From IMG/VR virus record IMGVR_UViG_3300043446_001392, positions 1 through 25,351 of that record: a stretch of DNA of 25,351 nucleotides. One strand, given 5' to 3'. The translations under genes and the position numbers were made by a program. Shown piece after piece: positions 7,110 to 16,110 of this stretch (the first letter of the stretch is position 1; each line of letters begins with the position of its first letter). Origin of the DNA: a virus. Under the pieces are notes generated by a model. The model saw only the letters and a list, made by a program, of their open reading frames with translations, was not told where the DNA came from and made no database searches.

Positions 7110-7841
7110 ATGGCGACGTCAAAACAACCGGACAATCAAAACAATATTGATGATAAATTGAAATCGATTCCCGCATCGGAATTGGTTGATTACGCGATTG
7201 AACACCATTCGCAGGAAATCAAAAAACGTTTGGTTGATTTGCAACGGAAACCAATTGGATTCAACGAATTGGAATTCCGGTTTTTTGATTCCAACGGTCG
7301 GAAATATTATGGATTCCCAAAAAATATGCCGTTACCAATTGAGCGATTCGGTCGGATGCGCGATTTTATGACATGGATGACCGTTGGAATTTCACCGGAT
7401 GAATTCGAACAATTGATTGATGTTGCGGACAAATCATGGGTGAACACATTGAAAACAAATAAAAATCACCAACGCGTCGGATTGATATTGCAGGAATTGA
7501 AATTGCGATTGAACATGGTTGTTCATACGGATTTGGTGTACAATTTTTTGGCGGTTCAATGGGTTCGTGAGGATGAAAACCCGCAAATATTTGATTCGTC
7601 AATACAGGATGAAAAGGTAGAAATGTTCAAACACGATGCCGCAACGGGCGACGCGTATTTTTTTTTTCATCAACCCGAATTGATGAAATTGAACGAACTA
7701 TGGAATTTTACACCGGGCGAATGGGAAAAATATTGGCAGGAATCCAAAATGAAACAAACATGGTTGAAAACCGCTTTGAAAACAATTTCATCCGGAATCG
7801 AATTCAACAACGAACAAACGATTGGAAAAAAGGAATCATGA
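7110..7841 (+). CDS. probable tail assembly chaperone, zero-frame product
   Basis: 243 aa, ATG 7110 one base after the preceding stop, with an AATAAT leader. No domain is recognised by sequence. The assignment comes from position and architecture: it is the gene directly before the tape measure, and it ends in a slippery A_AAA_AAG two sense codons before its stop, with a short -1-frame extension. That is the arrangement of lambda gpG/gpGT-type tail chaperones, which coat the tape measure during tail assembly. It is longer than gpG (~140 aa). The N-terminus is charged and disordered-looking and the middle is helical with many Trp. An internal tract of ten T (7658-7667) encodes FFF. Confidence 0.6.
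   Translation: MATSKQPDNQNNIDDKLKSIPASELVDYAIEHHSQEIKKRLVDLQRKPIGFNELEFRFFDSNGRKYYGFPKNMPLPIERFGRMRDFMTWMTVGISPDEFEQLIDVADKSWVNTLKTNKNHQRVGLILQELKLRLNMVVHTDLVYNFLAVQWVREDENPQIFDSSIQDEKVEMFKHDAATGDAYFFFHQPELMKLNELWNFTPGEWEKYWQESKMKQTWLKTALKTISSGIEFNNEQTIGKKES
7826..7832 (+). other. candidate -1 programmed ribosomal frameshift site (A_AAA_AAG)
   Basis: In the zero frame the codons are GGA AAA AAG GAA TCA TGA, so the heptamer A_AAA_AAG has exactly the X_XXY_YYZ phase, identical to the E. coli dnaX slippery site. A -1 slip continues as Gly-Ile-Met and reads on to TAA 7949-7951. The fusion would have ~241 residues of the zero-frame product plus 39 new residues. Confidence 0.65.
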
Positions 7842-7951
7842 TTGTTTGTGACGGCGACATGACGCAATTTGAGGCGATGAATCGAATGACAATTGCGGAT
7901 TATTTATTACGTTTGGAAATCCATGTGAAAAAATATGAATCAATAAAATAA
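7838..7951 (+). CDS. -1-frame extension of the tail chaperone (or separate 37-aa ORF)
   Basis: From ATG 7838 the frame encodes 37 aa: an acidic start (CDGDMTQFEAMNRMTIADYL) then an amphipathic helix with a basic end. The ATG overlaps the upstream TGA (ATGA), so coupled re-initiation is possible. The frame is also open well upstream of the slippery site, allowing a -1 fusion. A short C-terminal domain joined by frameshift immediately before a tape measure gene matches the T domain of lambda gpGT, which recruits the tail tube protein. Whether it is made alone, as a fusion, or both cannot be told from sequence. Confidence 0.6.
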   Translation: MIVCDGDMTQFEAMNRMTIADYLLRLEIHVKKYESIK

Positions 7952-7962
7952 TTGATTCACCG

Positions 7963-8015
7963 TTGCCAATTGACCCGGCATTGTTTGGTCAAATGATTTT
8001 CAAAATAATTGGCAA
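7963..8015 (+). promoter_or_regulatory. inverted repeat reaching the tape measure start codon
   Basis: TTGCCAATT (7963-7971) is perfectly complementary to AATTGGCAA (8007-8015), whose last base is the A of the ATG. Inside lies GACC (7972-7975) complementary to GGTC (7987-7990), directly continuing the 5' arm. In mRNA this could pair away the start region of the tape measure gene and tie its translation to the upstream chaperone. It is AT-rich and only moderately stable. Confidence 0.4.
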
Positions 8016-11000
8016 TGGCTGACGAAATATTAACACGATACCGGGTTGACGTTTCCGGATTACGGGCGGATATTGACAATGTTGTTGGTGAATTCAAACG
8101 CGCGGATAATGCGGGCGTTGAATCCGCACAAAATGTTTCCGCCGCGTACAATGAACAAAACAAATCATTGACGGCATTGCAAAAAACAATTGCCCGGTTG
8201 ACTGAATTGCGCAACAATGAATCCGACCCGGCAAAAGTTGAATCGTACAATAAAGCGATTGCGCAACAATCGGCATTGTATGTAAAAATCACGCAGGCAA
8301 TTGCAACGAAAAATGAATTTGAAAAAAATTCATTGGCAAATGCAAAGGCAATCGCGGATGCAAACGCAAAACAAATAACATCAGTTGAGCGATACCAACA
8401 ATCAATTGCGCAATTGACCGCGATGTTGGAAAAAATGAACGCGGCGGGCGGTCGCGATTCATTGAACGTTGACCCGGACAAATACGATAAAATCGTACAA
8501 AAAATTGACGATTACAACGGGTTGTTGGCATTGGCGCGCGATAAGGAAAAACAGGGAATCGGATTGATTGATAATATGCGCGCGCGTATTGAATCATTAA
8601 CGCGTGCACGCGATGCATCGAATGACCCGGCAAAAATTACCCGGTACAATTCATTGATTCAAAAACAGGGTGAAATAATAAATGGTTTGATGGGTGAATC
8701 CGCAATTGCGGAACAGTCACCCGCCGTTGAGGCATTATCCGGCGGAATCAAAAAATTGGGAACGGCAATTGTTGCGGCATTTGCAACGGATAAAATAATT
8801 GAATTCGGTTCTGAATGTGTAATGGCATTTGGTGAGGCGGAACAGGGCGCAATAAAATTAAATGCGGCGTTGGGTTCGAACGGCGGCACGGGTGAACAAA
8901 TGAATATGTTGATTGAACAGGCGGAACAATTATCGTCGCAATCGGTATTCAGCGCGGATGCAATTAAAAATGTTCAAACAATGGCGGCGCAATTTGGTTT
9001 GTTGCCGAATGACATTCAAACATTATTGCCCGTCATAACCGATTTTGCATCGGCAACGGGTCAGGATTTGCAATCGGCATTCACGGCGGTTGCGGGTGCA
9101 ATCAATGGAAACGTTCGCGGATTGCAGGTGTACGGCGTTGCATTAAAAGAGGGACAAACAACGCAACAAAATTATCAAAACGTTATTGACCAATTGACAA
9201 AAAAATTCGGCGGTCAATCGAAGGCAATGGCGGAAACAACATTGGGTTCGTTACAACAATTGTCGAATGCGTGGGATGACATAAAACAGGCAATCGGCGG
9301 CGCGATTGCACCAACGGTTGCGGCGATTGCGAATTTTGCAACGGGAAAATTAAACGCGGCAAAGTCAACCGAAACGTTGGAACAAAAAATAAATGCCGAA
9401 CGTCAATCATTAAATGTATTGGTTATTCAATTGATGGCGGCGGGCACGGGAACGCGACGACGAAAAGAATTGATTGAACAAATACAAACACAATACCCGA
9501 ATTTTTTGGCAAACTTAAATGCTGAAAAATTAACGAATCAACAATTGGCATCGCGATTGGCGGAGGTCAATAAACAATATATTGCAAAGGCGGCATTGGC
9601 GGGCGTTTCCGCAAAGGTAGAGGAGCAACAAAAAAAAGCAGGTGAGGCGTATTCTAAATATTGGGACGCGAAGTCAAAAATACAATTGATTGCGGAACAA
9701 AAGGGATGGTTGAATTTAATTGATACGAAAAAAACGGCGGGTGAACAGGGCGCGCAATTGATTCAACTATTAAAAAATGAACAAACGTCATTGATTGCAT
9801 CAAACAATGCGTTGTCGTCAGAAGAAAAGGCAAACAACGCCGGAAAACTGAATACACAAATTGCGCGAATATCAACAACAATGCAGGATGTTTATGGCGC
9901 AATGAACGATGCAAATGTTGCGGGCGGCGAATACAATGAATCGGTTAAAACGTTGACGACCGAACAAAAAAAGTACAACGACATGCAAGCCGAATTTGGT
10001 AATGTATTAAAAGAAAACGGCGATGAAACAGTTGACTATTCCAAAAAAACAAAGGCGGAATTAGAAAAAATATTAGAGGTACAACCAAATAATAAATTTG
10101 CAAACGATGCATTGCAGGCAATAAAGGATGCCGAAGATAAGGCACGCGATGAAAAGGCGCAGGCGGAACAACGCGCGCAGGATAAGGCGGACGCGGCATC
10201 GGAACAGGCGCAACAAAGGCGTGAACAGGCGTTGGCGGCATTGCAACAAATGGAACAACAATTCAACGATAACAGGTTGAATGCATTGGCGCGAACCGAA
10301 TTGGATGCGTTGGAAATACAACGTGCCGCCGAAATTAAAAAGGCGCAAATGTTATTCGCGGCAACGGGCGGGAAAATTGATGCTACCGGAAATGCCGTTG
10401 GAAATCCGGATGCCGTGCAAGCATACAACAATACCGTTGAATCAATCAATGCGGCGACGGATGAAAAAATAAAACAAAACAAAATAAAATCCGCGCAGGA
10501 AACCGAACAATTTATTCGTGAATTAAATGACGATGCCGTTGCAAATGAATTGACCGTCGCGTTGGATAATGCCGACATTCAATCAACCGCACAAATCAAC
10601 GCATTGAAACAGGGGTATGTTCAAAAGGGTGTATTCACCGCAGGGGCGGAACAGGAATTGCAAAATAAAATATTAGCAATTGAATTTGATACGCAACAAA
10701 AAAAGATTGAAATACAAAAACAATTTGCGGCGGAACAATTAAAAATTGCAACCGACCGTGTTGATTCCGATACATTGAAAATAAAACAGGATGAAATCGA
10801 TGCGTTCAATCAACGCGGCGATAATTCAGCATCGGCAACACAACGATTGAATGACCGTTTGGCTGAAATTGATAAAAAGGCAAATGAAAAAAAACAAAAG
10901 TTATCGCAGGATGCAAACCAAAAAATTGCAGGATACGAACGCGATTTGACAAAGGCAAAACAGGATGAACAAACAAAACAAACTGAAAATGCCGTACAAA

Positions 11001-11896
11001 ATGCCGAAACCGAAAAACAGGATACGTTAAAAATTCGGCAGGAAATATTTGAGAAATCGAAAGAATTGGCGAACGAATTATTTGATTTGAACGCGGCATT
11101 TAGTCAGGCAAAAATTGCAAATTTAGAAGGTGAAAAGGATGAAAACCAAAAACGATACGACGATGATTTGGCGGCATTGCAAACGCAATTGGACAACCGT
11201 TTGATTACGGAACAACAATTTAATTTGCGTAAAAAAGATTTGGATAATAAAAAGGCGGCGGATGAAAAGGAAATTCAGAAAAAAATAAATGAGGTTAAAA
11301 AGAAACAGGATGTCGCAAACCGCGTTCGTGCGTTGTTTGAAATTGGATTGAACACCGCCGTTGCAATTACACGTTTGGGACGTGACCCGGGATACCCGGC
11401 GGCAACACCATTGGTTGTTTTGGTTTCGGCATTGGCGGCAATTCAGGCGGCGGCGGTATTGGCGCAACCATTACCGAAATACAAACGCGGTACAAACTAT
11501 TTACGCCGTATGAATGGCGAACCGATTGGCGACGATACAATACCAATTTATGCCGATGAGGGCGAACGTATTGTTCCGCGAAACCAAAATATCCGGCATT
11601 GGAAAATATATGAATCATTGGACAACAATTCATTTGACAAATTGATTCGTGAAAAATATGTTGCGCCCGCATTGATGCAACAACAACGGGATTTTGAAAT
11701 GACCCGTGAAAATAATTTCACAAACAATATTGCAAAGTCAATTGTGTTGAATTCAAATAACGGCGTTACGGATGCAACGCATTTTTCAACCGCGTTTTAT
11801 GAATTCAGTCGAATGTGGAAAAAAGGTATTCGCATTTCGAACATCGATGAAATACAATTTGAAAACAACACAATAAAATCCATTTACAACCGATAA
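8015..11896 (+). CDS. tail tape measure protein
   Basis: 1293 aa from ATG 8015 (TTG 8009 is an in-frame alternative). It sets tail length and is injected or forms the channel on infection. The N-terminus ADEILTRYRVDVSGLRADIDN leads into long coiled coils (to ~230 and ~640-1100, rich in Gln/Lys/Glu/Ala). A hydrophobic segment lies at ~240-265. The classic tape measure block TLGSLQQLSNAWDDIKQAIGG lies at ~408-430. A hydrophobic stretch follows at ~1105-1155, then a C-terminal KRGTNYLRRMNGEPIGDDTIP..DEGERIVP motif common in Bacteroidota phage tape measures. At ~1.5 A per residue the length implies a tail of roughly 190 nm. AG dinucleotides are far commoner here than in flanking genes. Confidence 0.93.
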   Translation: MADEILTRYRVDVSGLRADIDNVVGEFKRADNAGVESAQNVSAAYNEQNKSLTALQKTIARLTELRNNESDPAKVESYNKAIAQQSALYVKITQAIATKNEFEKNSLANAKAIADANAKQITSVERYQQSIAQLTAMLEKMNAAGGRDSLNVDPDKYDKIVQKIDDYNGLLALARDKEKQGIGLIDNMRARIESLTRARDASNDPAKITRYNSLIQKQGEIINGLMGESAIAEQSPAVEALSGGIKKLGTAIVAAFATDKIIEFGSECVMAFGEAEQGAIKLNAALGSNGGTGEQMNMLIEQAEQLSSQSVFSADAIKNVQTMAAQFGLLPNDIQTLLPVITDFASATGQDLQSAFTAVAGAINGNVRGLQVYGVALKEGQTTQQNYQNVIDQLTKKFGGQSKAMAETTLGSLQQLSNAWDDIKQAIGGAIAPTVAAIANFATGKLNAAKSTETLEQKINAERQSLNVLVIQLMAAGTGTRRRKELIEQIQTQYPNFLANLNAEKLTNQQLASRLAEVNKQYIAKAALAGVSAKVEEQQKKAGEAYSKYWDAKSKIQLIAEQKGWLNLIDTKKTAGEQGAQLIQLLKNEQTSLIASNNALSSEEKANNAGKLNTQIARISTTMQDVYGAMNDANVAGGEYNESVKTLTTEQKKYNDMQAEFGNVLKENGDETVDYSKKTKAELEKILEVQPNNKFANDALQAIKDAEDKARDEKAQAEQRAQDKADAASEQAQQRREQALAALQQMEQQFNDNRLNALARTELDALEIQRAAEIKKAQMLFAATGGKIDATGNAVGNPDAVQAYNNTVESINAATDEKIKQNKIKSAQETEQFIRELNDDAVANELTVALDNADIQSTAQINALKQGYVQKGVFTAGAEQELQNKILAIEFDTQQKKIEIQKQFAAEQLKIATDRVDSDTLKIKQDEIDAFNQRGDNSASATQRLNDRLAEIDKKANEKKQKLSQDANQKIAGYERDLTKAKQDEQTKQTENAVQNAETEKQDTLKIRQEIFEKSKELANELFDLNAAFSQAKIANLEGEKDENQKRYDDDLAALQTQLDNRLITEQQFNLRKKDLDNKKAADEKEIQKKINEVKKKQDVANRVRALFEIGLNTAVAITRLGRDPGYPAATPLVVLVSALAAIQAAAVLAQPLPKYKRGTNYLRRMNGEPIGDDTIPIYADEGERIVPRNQNIRHWKIYESLDNNSFDKLIREKYVAPALMQQQRDFEMTRENNFTNNIAKSIVLNSNNGVTDATHFSTAFYEFSRMWKKGIRISNIDEIQFENNTIKSIYNR

Positions 11897-13935
11897 TGAT
11901 AATTCGTTTTTTGTTGGACAACATTGTTATTTCCGAAATGCCCGATGGATGGGACAAAAGGAAAACAAAAATTCGTTATGACAACCAAATAAAAGGTCGC
12001 ATTGTAACGATGGATGCAACGTTAGAATGGTTTGATGACGGGTACGCGTACATTAAAAATGTTTTTGATGACAACATTTGCAATGAAATATCGGTACGCA
12101 TTCAGCAATCCGACCAAACATCAAACACATGGGTTGACGTTTACGTCGGGAAAATAAAAATGCCGGATTGCGAATGGCACATTTCACCGTATTACGTCAA
12201 AACGCCAATTGTCGATAACGGATATTTTGCGCGTATTAGTGGAAACAAAGGAATAAAATCGCGTGTCGATAATGCCAAAACAAAAAATGACAAACCATGT
12301 ACCGTTCCAACGCAACGTTCAATTAGTTTTTTTCGACCGCACAATGGAAATTATAGTTACACCGGACGCAAAGGATATTTATTGTATGACCTGTTCAAAT
12401 ATTTAATTTCATTTATGTCCGATAATGAGGTTGGATTCATTAGCGACACATTCAATTACACAACGAACGGTGCGTATCATAATTACGTTGCGTTATTGGG
12501 AATCGAAATTCGTTTGGGCGCAACCAATACCGATAAGGTATTCGAAACATCGTTTGCCGATTTGTTTTCGGAGGTGGACAAAAAATTCAATATCGGTTTC
12601 CGAATGGATTACATTGGCGGAAAACCGCACATGCGAATTGAGGCGATGTCATGGTTTTATGAAAACAACGCGACGGCACAATTCAATTATTTGCGCGATA
12701 TTAAAAAACGCGTTGATGCGAATAGTTTGTATGCATCGGTTGCCGTAGGTTCATCAACAACGTTGGATGAAATCGGATTGAAATTCCCTGAAAACACACG
12801 ATGGAATGGTTTTAAGGATGAACAATTTTATTTGTTAGGTCAATGCAATATCGATAAGGAATTACGATTGGTCGGCAATTGGGTTGTATCGCCAAACGTA
12901 ATTGAGGCGGTTGTCGAAACGAACGACGATGGTTATGACGATGAAATATTTTTGGTTGAATTAACGAACGTTGTTTCATTTCAGGCGCGCAAATCAAATT
13001 GGTTAACCGGAACAACGCCGCCGTTTTATTACAATGAACATTTGAAAAATGCCGATTGTGTGAACCGTTGGTTGGATGGAATACCGCAAACAATTGTTGG
13101 GCAATTGGGTTTGGGGAACAACCGTTTCATTGCATACCGAAAAAACGATGGGTATTATCAAACCGTTTATCCGTCAAACCCGTGCAACAATTGTTATTAT
13201 GACCTTGCCGAATTATCGTCCGCGCCGCGTAGTAAATTTGAGGATGACCATTTGCGCGGTTATGACCCGAATAACCGATACGGTAATGGAACGGCGCAGG
13301 GAACGGATGTTACACAAACAAATGCGCGTTACACCGCACCCGCCGCCGGGCAATATTTATTTGAATCCGCCGCCGTGTTTAATTTTTTACCGTCGTCGTC
13401 ATTCAATCCCGGTAGTGCATGGATTGCAACAATAATAACATTCAATCGTTATTCGTCAACAAACGTTTTGTTGCAAACATTATCGTCGGGAACAATGACA
13501 CAATTGACAACATCAACAACACCAATTACAAAAATGTGGTCAACGCCAATAAATTTGAACACGGGCGATTATGTTGAATGCAAACAATTGGTGCGCGCGG
13601 TTCATCGCGTGTATTATCCGGGCGTTCATATTGATTGTCAGTTATTAAAAGAAAGTTATTTCGCATGTTCATATTGTTCGATTGATGAGGGCGGAACGTA
13701 TGAAATAATTGAAAACGCGGAACAAAAATTCATGACATATTCCGTTGACGACGTACCGATTACCGAAAAACAAATGAATGATATTATTGGCAACACGTCC
13801 GGTTTTATCAATATCAATACCAATGGCGGAAACAATTATTCCGGATGGATAAATGAATTCAATATTGACGTTCAAAACCGTTCGGCATCAATTGAATTGT
13901 TGGGAATAAAAGTTAACGAACCAAAAAACGATTGA
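11896..13935 (+). CDS. large tail/baseplate structural protein with C1q-like module
   Basis: 679 aa. The ATG overlaps the last base of the tape measure stop. Position immediately after the tape measure is where distal-tail, hub and tail-tip proteins lie. The N-terminal ~470 residues are beta-rich and acidic. Residues ~476-565 (YTAPAAGQYLFESAAVFNF, then Ser/Thr-rich strands ending LNTGDYVECKQLV) have the strand pattern of C1q/TNF-like domains used by phage tails to bind glycans. Two CxxC pairs (PCNNC at ~425, CSYC at ~595) could bind metal or form disulfides. The exact baseplate role cannot be assigned; the structural call is by context and composition. Confidence 0.72.
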   Translation: MIIRFLLDNIVISEMPDGWDKRKTKIRYDNQIKGRIVTMDATLEWFDDGYAYIKNVFDDNICNEISVRIQQSDQTSNTWVDVYVGKIKMPDCEWHISPYYVKTPIVDNGYFARISGNKGIKSRVDNAKTKNDKPCTVPTQRSISFFRPHNGNYSYTGRKGYLLYDLFKYLISFMSDNEVGFISDTFNYTTNGAYHNYVALLGIEIRLGATNTDKVFETSFADLFSEVDKKFNIGFRMDYIGGKPHMRIEAMSWFYENNATAQFNYLRDIKKRVDANSLYASVAVGSSTTLDEIGLKFPENTRWNGFKDEQFYLLGQCNIDKELRLVGNWVVSPNVIEAVVETNDDGYDDEIFLVELTNVVSFQARKSNWLTGTTPPFYYNEHLKNADCVNRWLDGIPQTIVGQLGLGNNRFIAYRKNDGYYQTVYPSNPCNNCYYDLAELSSAPRSKFEDDHLRGYDPNNRYGNGTAQGTDVTQTNARYTAPAAGQYLFESAAVFNFLPSSSFNPGSAWIATIITFNRYSSTNVLLQTLSSGTMTQLTTSTTPITKMWSTPINLNTGDYVECKQLVRAVHRVYYPGVHIDCQLLKESYFACSYCSIDEGGTYEIIENAEQKFMTYSVDDVPITEKQMNDIIGNTSGFININTNGGNNYSGWINEFNIDVQNRSASIELLGIKVNEPKND

Positions 13936-13941
13936 CATAAA

Positions 13942-15990
13942 ATGGCAAAACCAATTTGGATACCGAATCAACCGTTGGTGTTTTACACACCGCAACAATA
14001 CAATGATTATTTGGCGGAAATGGAATGTGCAAATTGCGCGGTTGATGAACAATATTGTTTCAAATTCGCAATGAATGATTTGTTGTACGCACAATTCAAA
14101 AATCCGACCGAACCATTATTGGATGTTTCGTGTTTGCAGGATTATTATTTTAATAAAGCGGACATTGACACACCCGGCGGAACACAATATGTTGACGGTC
14201 ATTTTTATTTTCCGGGTTCGGGCGGTGCAATATTGACGGTTGATGAAACCGTTGGACGTTGGTATGCACCATACAATTCGTATGTAATATTGCGGTTGAA
14301 CGTTATTGATATAACGGGCGTAATTCAGGTATTATGGGTTGACGATGCAACAACGACAACAACAACATTAGGAACAATTACGACGTCGGGCACATTTGAT
14401 TTTGGATATTTTTATTCCGCAAAAGGATGGTTTGAAATAAATTACGTTAGCGGAACGGATGCAACATTTGATATTGTTGGCGGATTCATTTTGCCAATTT
14501 CTGAAATATCAAATTGTGCGATTGCAACATGCGATACAATTTGTCAGGGCAAAGGCGAATGCAATGAATTTAGTGTAACATTGAATCAATTATTTGAACA
14601 AACGTTCGGGTCAACATCGTTTAATTATGTTTTGACATTTGAAATATCAAACAACACAACGGGTTATTTAACAATTGGTGGCGCGGGAACATCAACAAAT
14701 ATTGATTCGTCAGTCGGAACATTTTTTGGTAACGGCGTATTCACAACATACATTGATGTTTGGTCGCCGGATTATTTGCAATTTATTGGCGTTGATGGGT
14801 GGGACGGTTGTATTTCAAATATTAAAATCGGTACGCAATGCCGTTCACATACCGTACAATTATGGGACGACAACGATGAAATGATTGGAATTGCAACGCC
14901 CGTTTATTACAATGATTATTTGACAATTGATGGATTCAATCCGGCATATTTTTTTGATTTTACACAATCGGGTAAATGTTTCCGAATGACAATTTCGTCC
15001 GAATGTTCACCGTCAAATGGATATTTGAATAATTGGGGCGATGTTCAATCATGGAATGACCCGAACGCAATTGTCATTGGTTCGGCAACATATACCGATT
15101 CCGATTCAACATTGTATTGCGACGGCGATGGAACATGGACATTTACCGACCCGGATTATCCGTCACCCGATAATTGGAATTTCAAAGACAATTGTTTCCA
15201 TATTGAATTAAAAATAAAATCGTTAGACCCGAACCATAATGAAATATTATTTTGGTTTTTTGGTCAACAATTATTGTTTGGACAACAATTAACAAACGCC
15301 GGAACATTGACGTTTGACCCGGTATTTGTTAACCCGTCCGACCCGTCATTTTTGAATGCAATTACATTGCGGTCACGTCAGGGAATTGTTGAATTTGATT
15401 ACATACGCATTTGGTATTCGAAAAAATGTTTGCCCGTTGATGAACAGGATTTGACAACATCGTGCATTAAATATTTAGGAATGAATCCCGAACCGTGCAT
15501 GCAATTAACGCAGGGTGGAATTGATTCGCAATTGGCATATTATGGATATTATGGGTATGACAAATATGTATTCAATTGGCAATCAAACATAATTCCTGAA
15601 ATTGTTGAATTTGGATTTTTGTTTGATTATTCATTTCGATTTTCATTCCGTGAATATATTGTAATGCACATGTCGAAATGGGAAGGCAAATCGGACAAAT
15701 ACCGTTACAATAACGGATTCATCAAACAAACATCGGCAACATTGGAAAAAAAATGGGATTGCAATATTTATCGCGTTCCGGATACGATGCACGATGCAAT
15801 TGCGGTATTAACCAAATTGGATTGGATAACATTAAAACAGGCGGGCGCATTCGATGAAACAATGTATATTTCACTTGAAAACGATTACGCGCCGAATTGG
15901 GTTAAAACGGCAAAATCATTAACAACGGATGGTGCGTTTGAAATTGCGTTGAAATATCCGTCAACAAAATATCACAATAACAATCCATAA
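13942..15990 (+). CDS. large tail protein, candidate host-recognition protein
   Basis: 682 aa, ATG 13942 six bases after the previous stop. Mostly beta-strand, rich in Tyr, Trp, Asn, Thr and Gly, with a Thr6 run near residue 134. Many Cys occur, including CANCAV near 30 and CDTICQGKGEC near 205. Aromatic-rich Asx/Gly modules such as WSPDYLQFIGVDGWDG are typical of carbohydrate-binding or adhesin-like tail domains. The last ~170 residues (YYGYYGYDKYVFNW through IALKYPSTKY) look like a compact structural domain for tail attachment. No family is named with confidence. It is the best receptor-binding candidate in the window, by inference only. Confidence 0.68.
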   Translation: MAKPIWIPNQPLVFYTPQQYNDYLAEMECANCAVDEQYCFKFAMNDLLYAQFKNPTEPLLDVSCLQDYYFNKADIDTPGGTQYVDGHFYFPGSGGAILTVDETVGRWYAPYNSYVILRLNVIDITGVIQVLWVDDATTTTTTLGTITTSGTFDFGYFYSAKGWFEINYVSGTDATFDIVGGFILPISEISNCAIATCDTICQGKGECNEFSVTLNQLFEQTFGSTSFNYVLTFEISNNTTGYLTIGGAGTSTNIDSSVGTFFGNGVFTTYIDVWSPDYLQFIGVDGWDGCISNIKIGTQCRSHTVQLWDDNDEMIGIATPVYYNDYLTIDGFNPAYFFDFTQSGKCFRMTISSECSPSNGYLNNWGDVQSWNDPNAIVIGSATYTDSDSTLYCDGDGTWTFTDPDYPSPDNWNFKDNCFHIELKIKSLDPNHNEILFWFFGQQLLFGQQLTNAGTLTFDPVFVNPSDPSFLNAITLRSRQGIVEFDYIRIWYSKKCLPVDEQDLTTSCIKYLGMNPEPCMQLTQGGIDSQLAYYGYYGYDKYVFNWQSNIIPEIVEFGFLFDYSFRFSFREYIVMHMSKWEGKSDKYRYNNGFIKQTSATLEKKWDCNIYRVPDTMHDAIAVLTKLDWITLKQAGAFDETMYISLENDYAPNWVKTAKSLTTDGAFEIALKYPSTKYHNNNP

Positions 15991-15995
15991 AATAT

Positions 15996-16003
15996 TATTT
16001 TTG
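15996..16003 (+). promoter_or_regulatory. possible -7 element before the 188-aa structural gene
   Basis: TATTTTTG fits TAnnTTTG and lies 6 bases after the stop of the 682-aa tail gene, in a 120-base gap that leads to a gene likely to need high expression. It shares ATTATTTTTG with the candidate at 2196. No convincing -33 box is seen. Confidence 0.28.
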
Positions 16004-16011
16004 AATTCATA

Positions 16012-16077
16012 ATGTCCCAACGTTGCGAATCGACCGCAATAATAGTCGAACACGTTGCTGAAATATCCGGGCAATAA
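16012..16077 (+). CDS. possible 21-aa ORF in the gap before the structural gene
   Basis: ATG to TAA encodes 21 residues (MSQRCESTAIIVEHVAEISG plus Gln). It has an A-rich leader and lies in an otherwise empty 120-base gap. It contains one GCT and one AGT, so it is slightly less typical of the AG-poor codon style. A leader peptide, an untranslated leader with local hairpins (GTTGCG/CGCAAT with a 7-base loop at 16022-16040) or chance are equally possible. Confidence 0.2.
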   Translation: MSQRCESTAIIVEHVAEISGQ

Positions 16078-16110
16078 AATCAGGATACCAATATTAAAAT
16101 AAAAATTGCA

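Noticed and set aside
7658-7667. Run of ten T in the chaperone gene as a second slippery site
   Set aside because: The -1 frame is open from here too, but shifting so early would delete ~58 residues of the zero-frame product. The A_AAA_AAG site near the stop is a better fit to the tail-chaperone arrangement.
10036-10578. Long minus-strand ORFs (for example 180 aa opposite the tape measure, and 212 aa at 22245-22883)
   Set aside because: They are antisense shadows. Cys/Ser/Ala-rich or repetitive translations arise from complementing skewed codon use. No minus-strand gene is supported anywhere.
11896-15990. Diversity-generating retroelement targeting the large tail proteins
   Set aside because: No reverse transcriptase, template repeat or matching variable repeat was found in the window.
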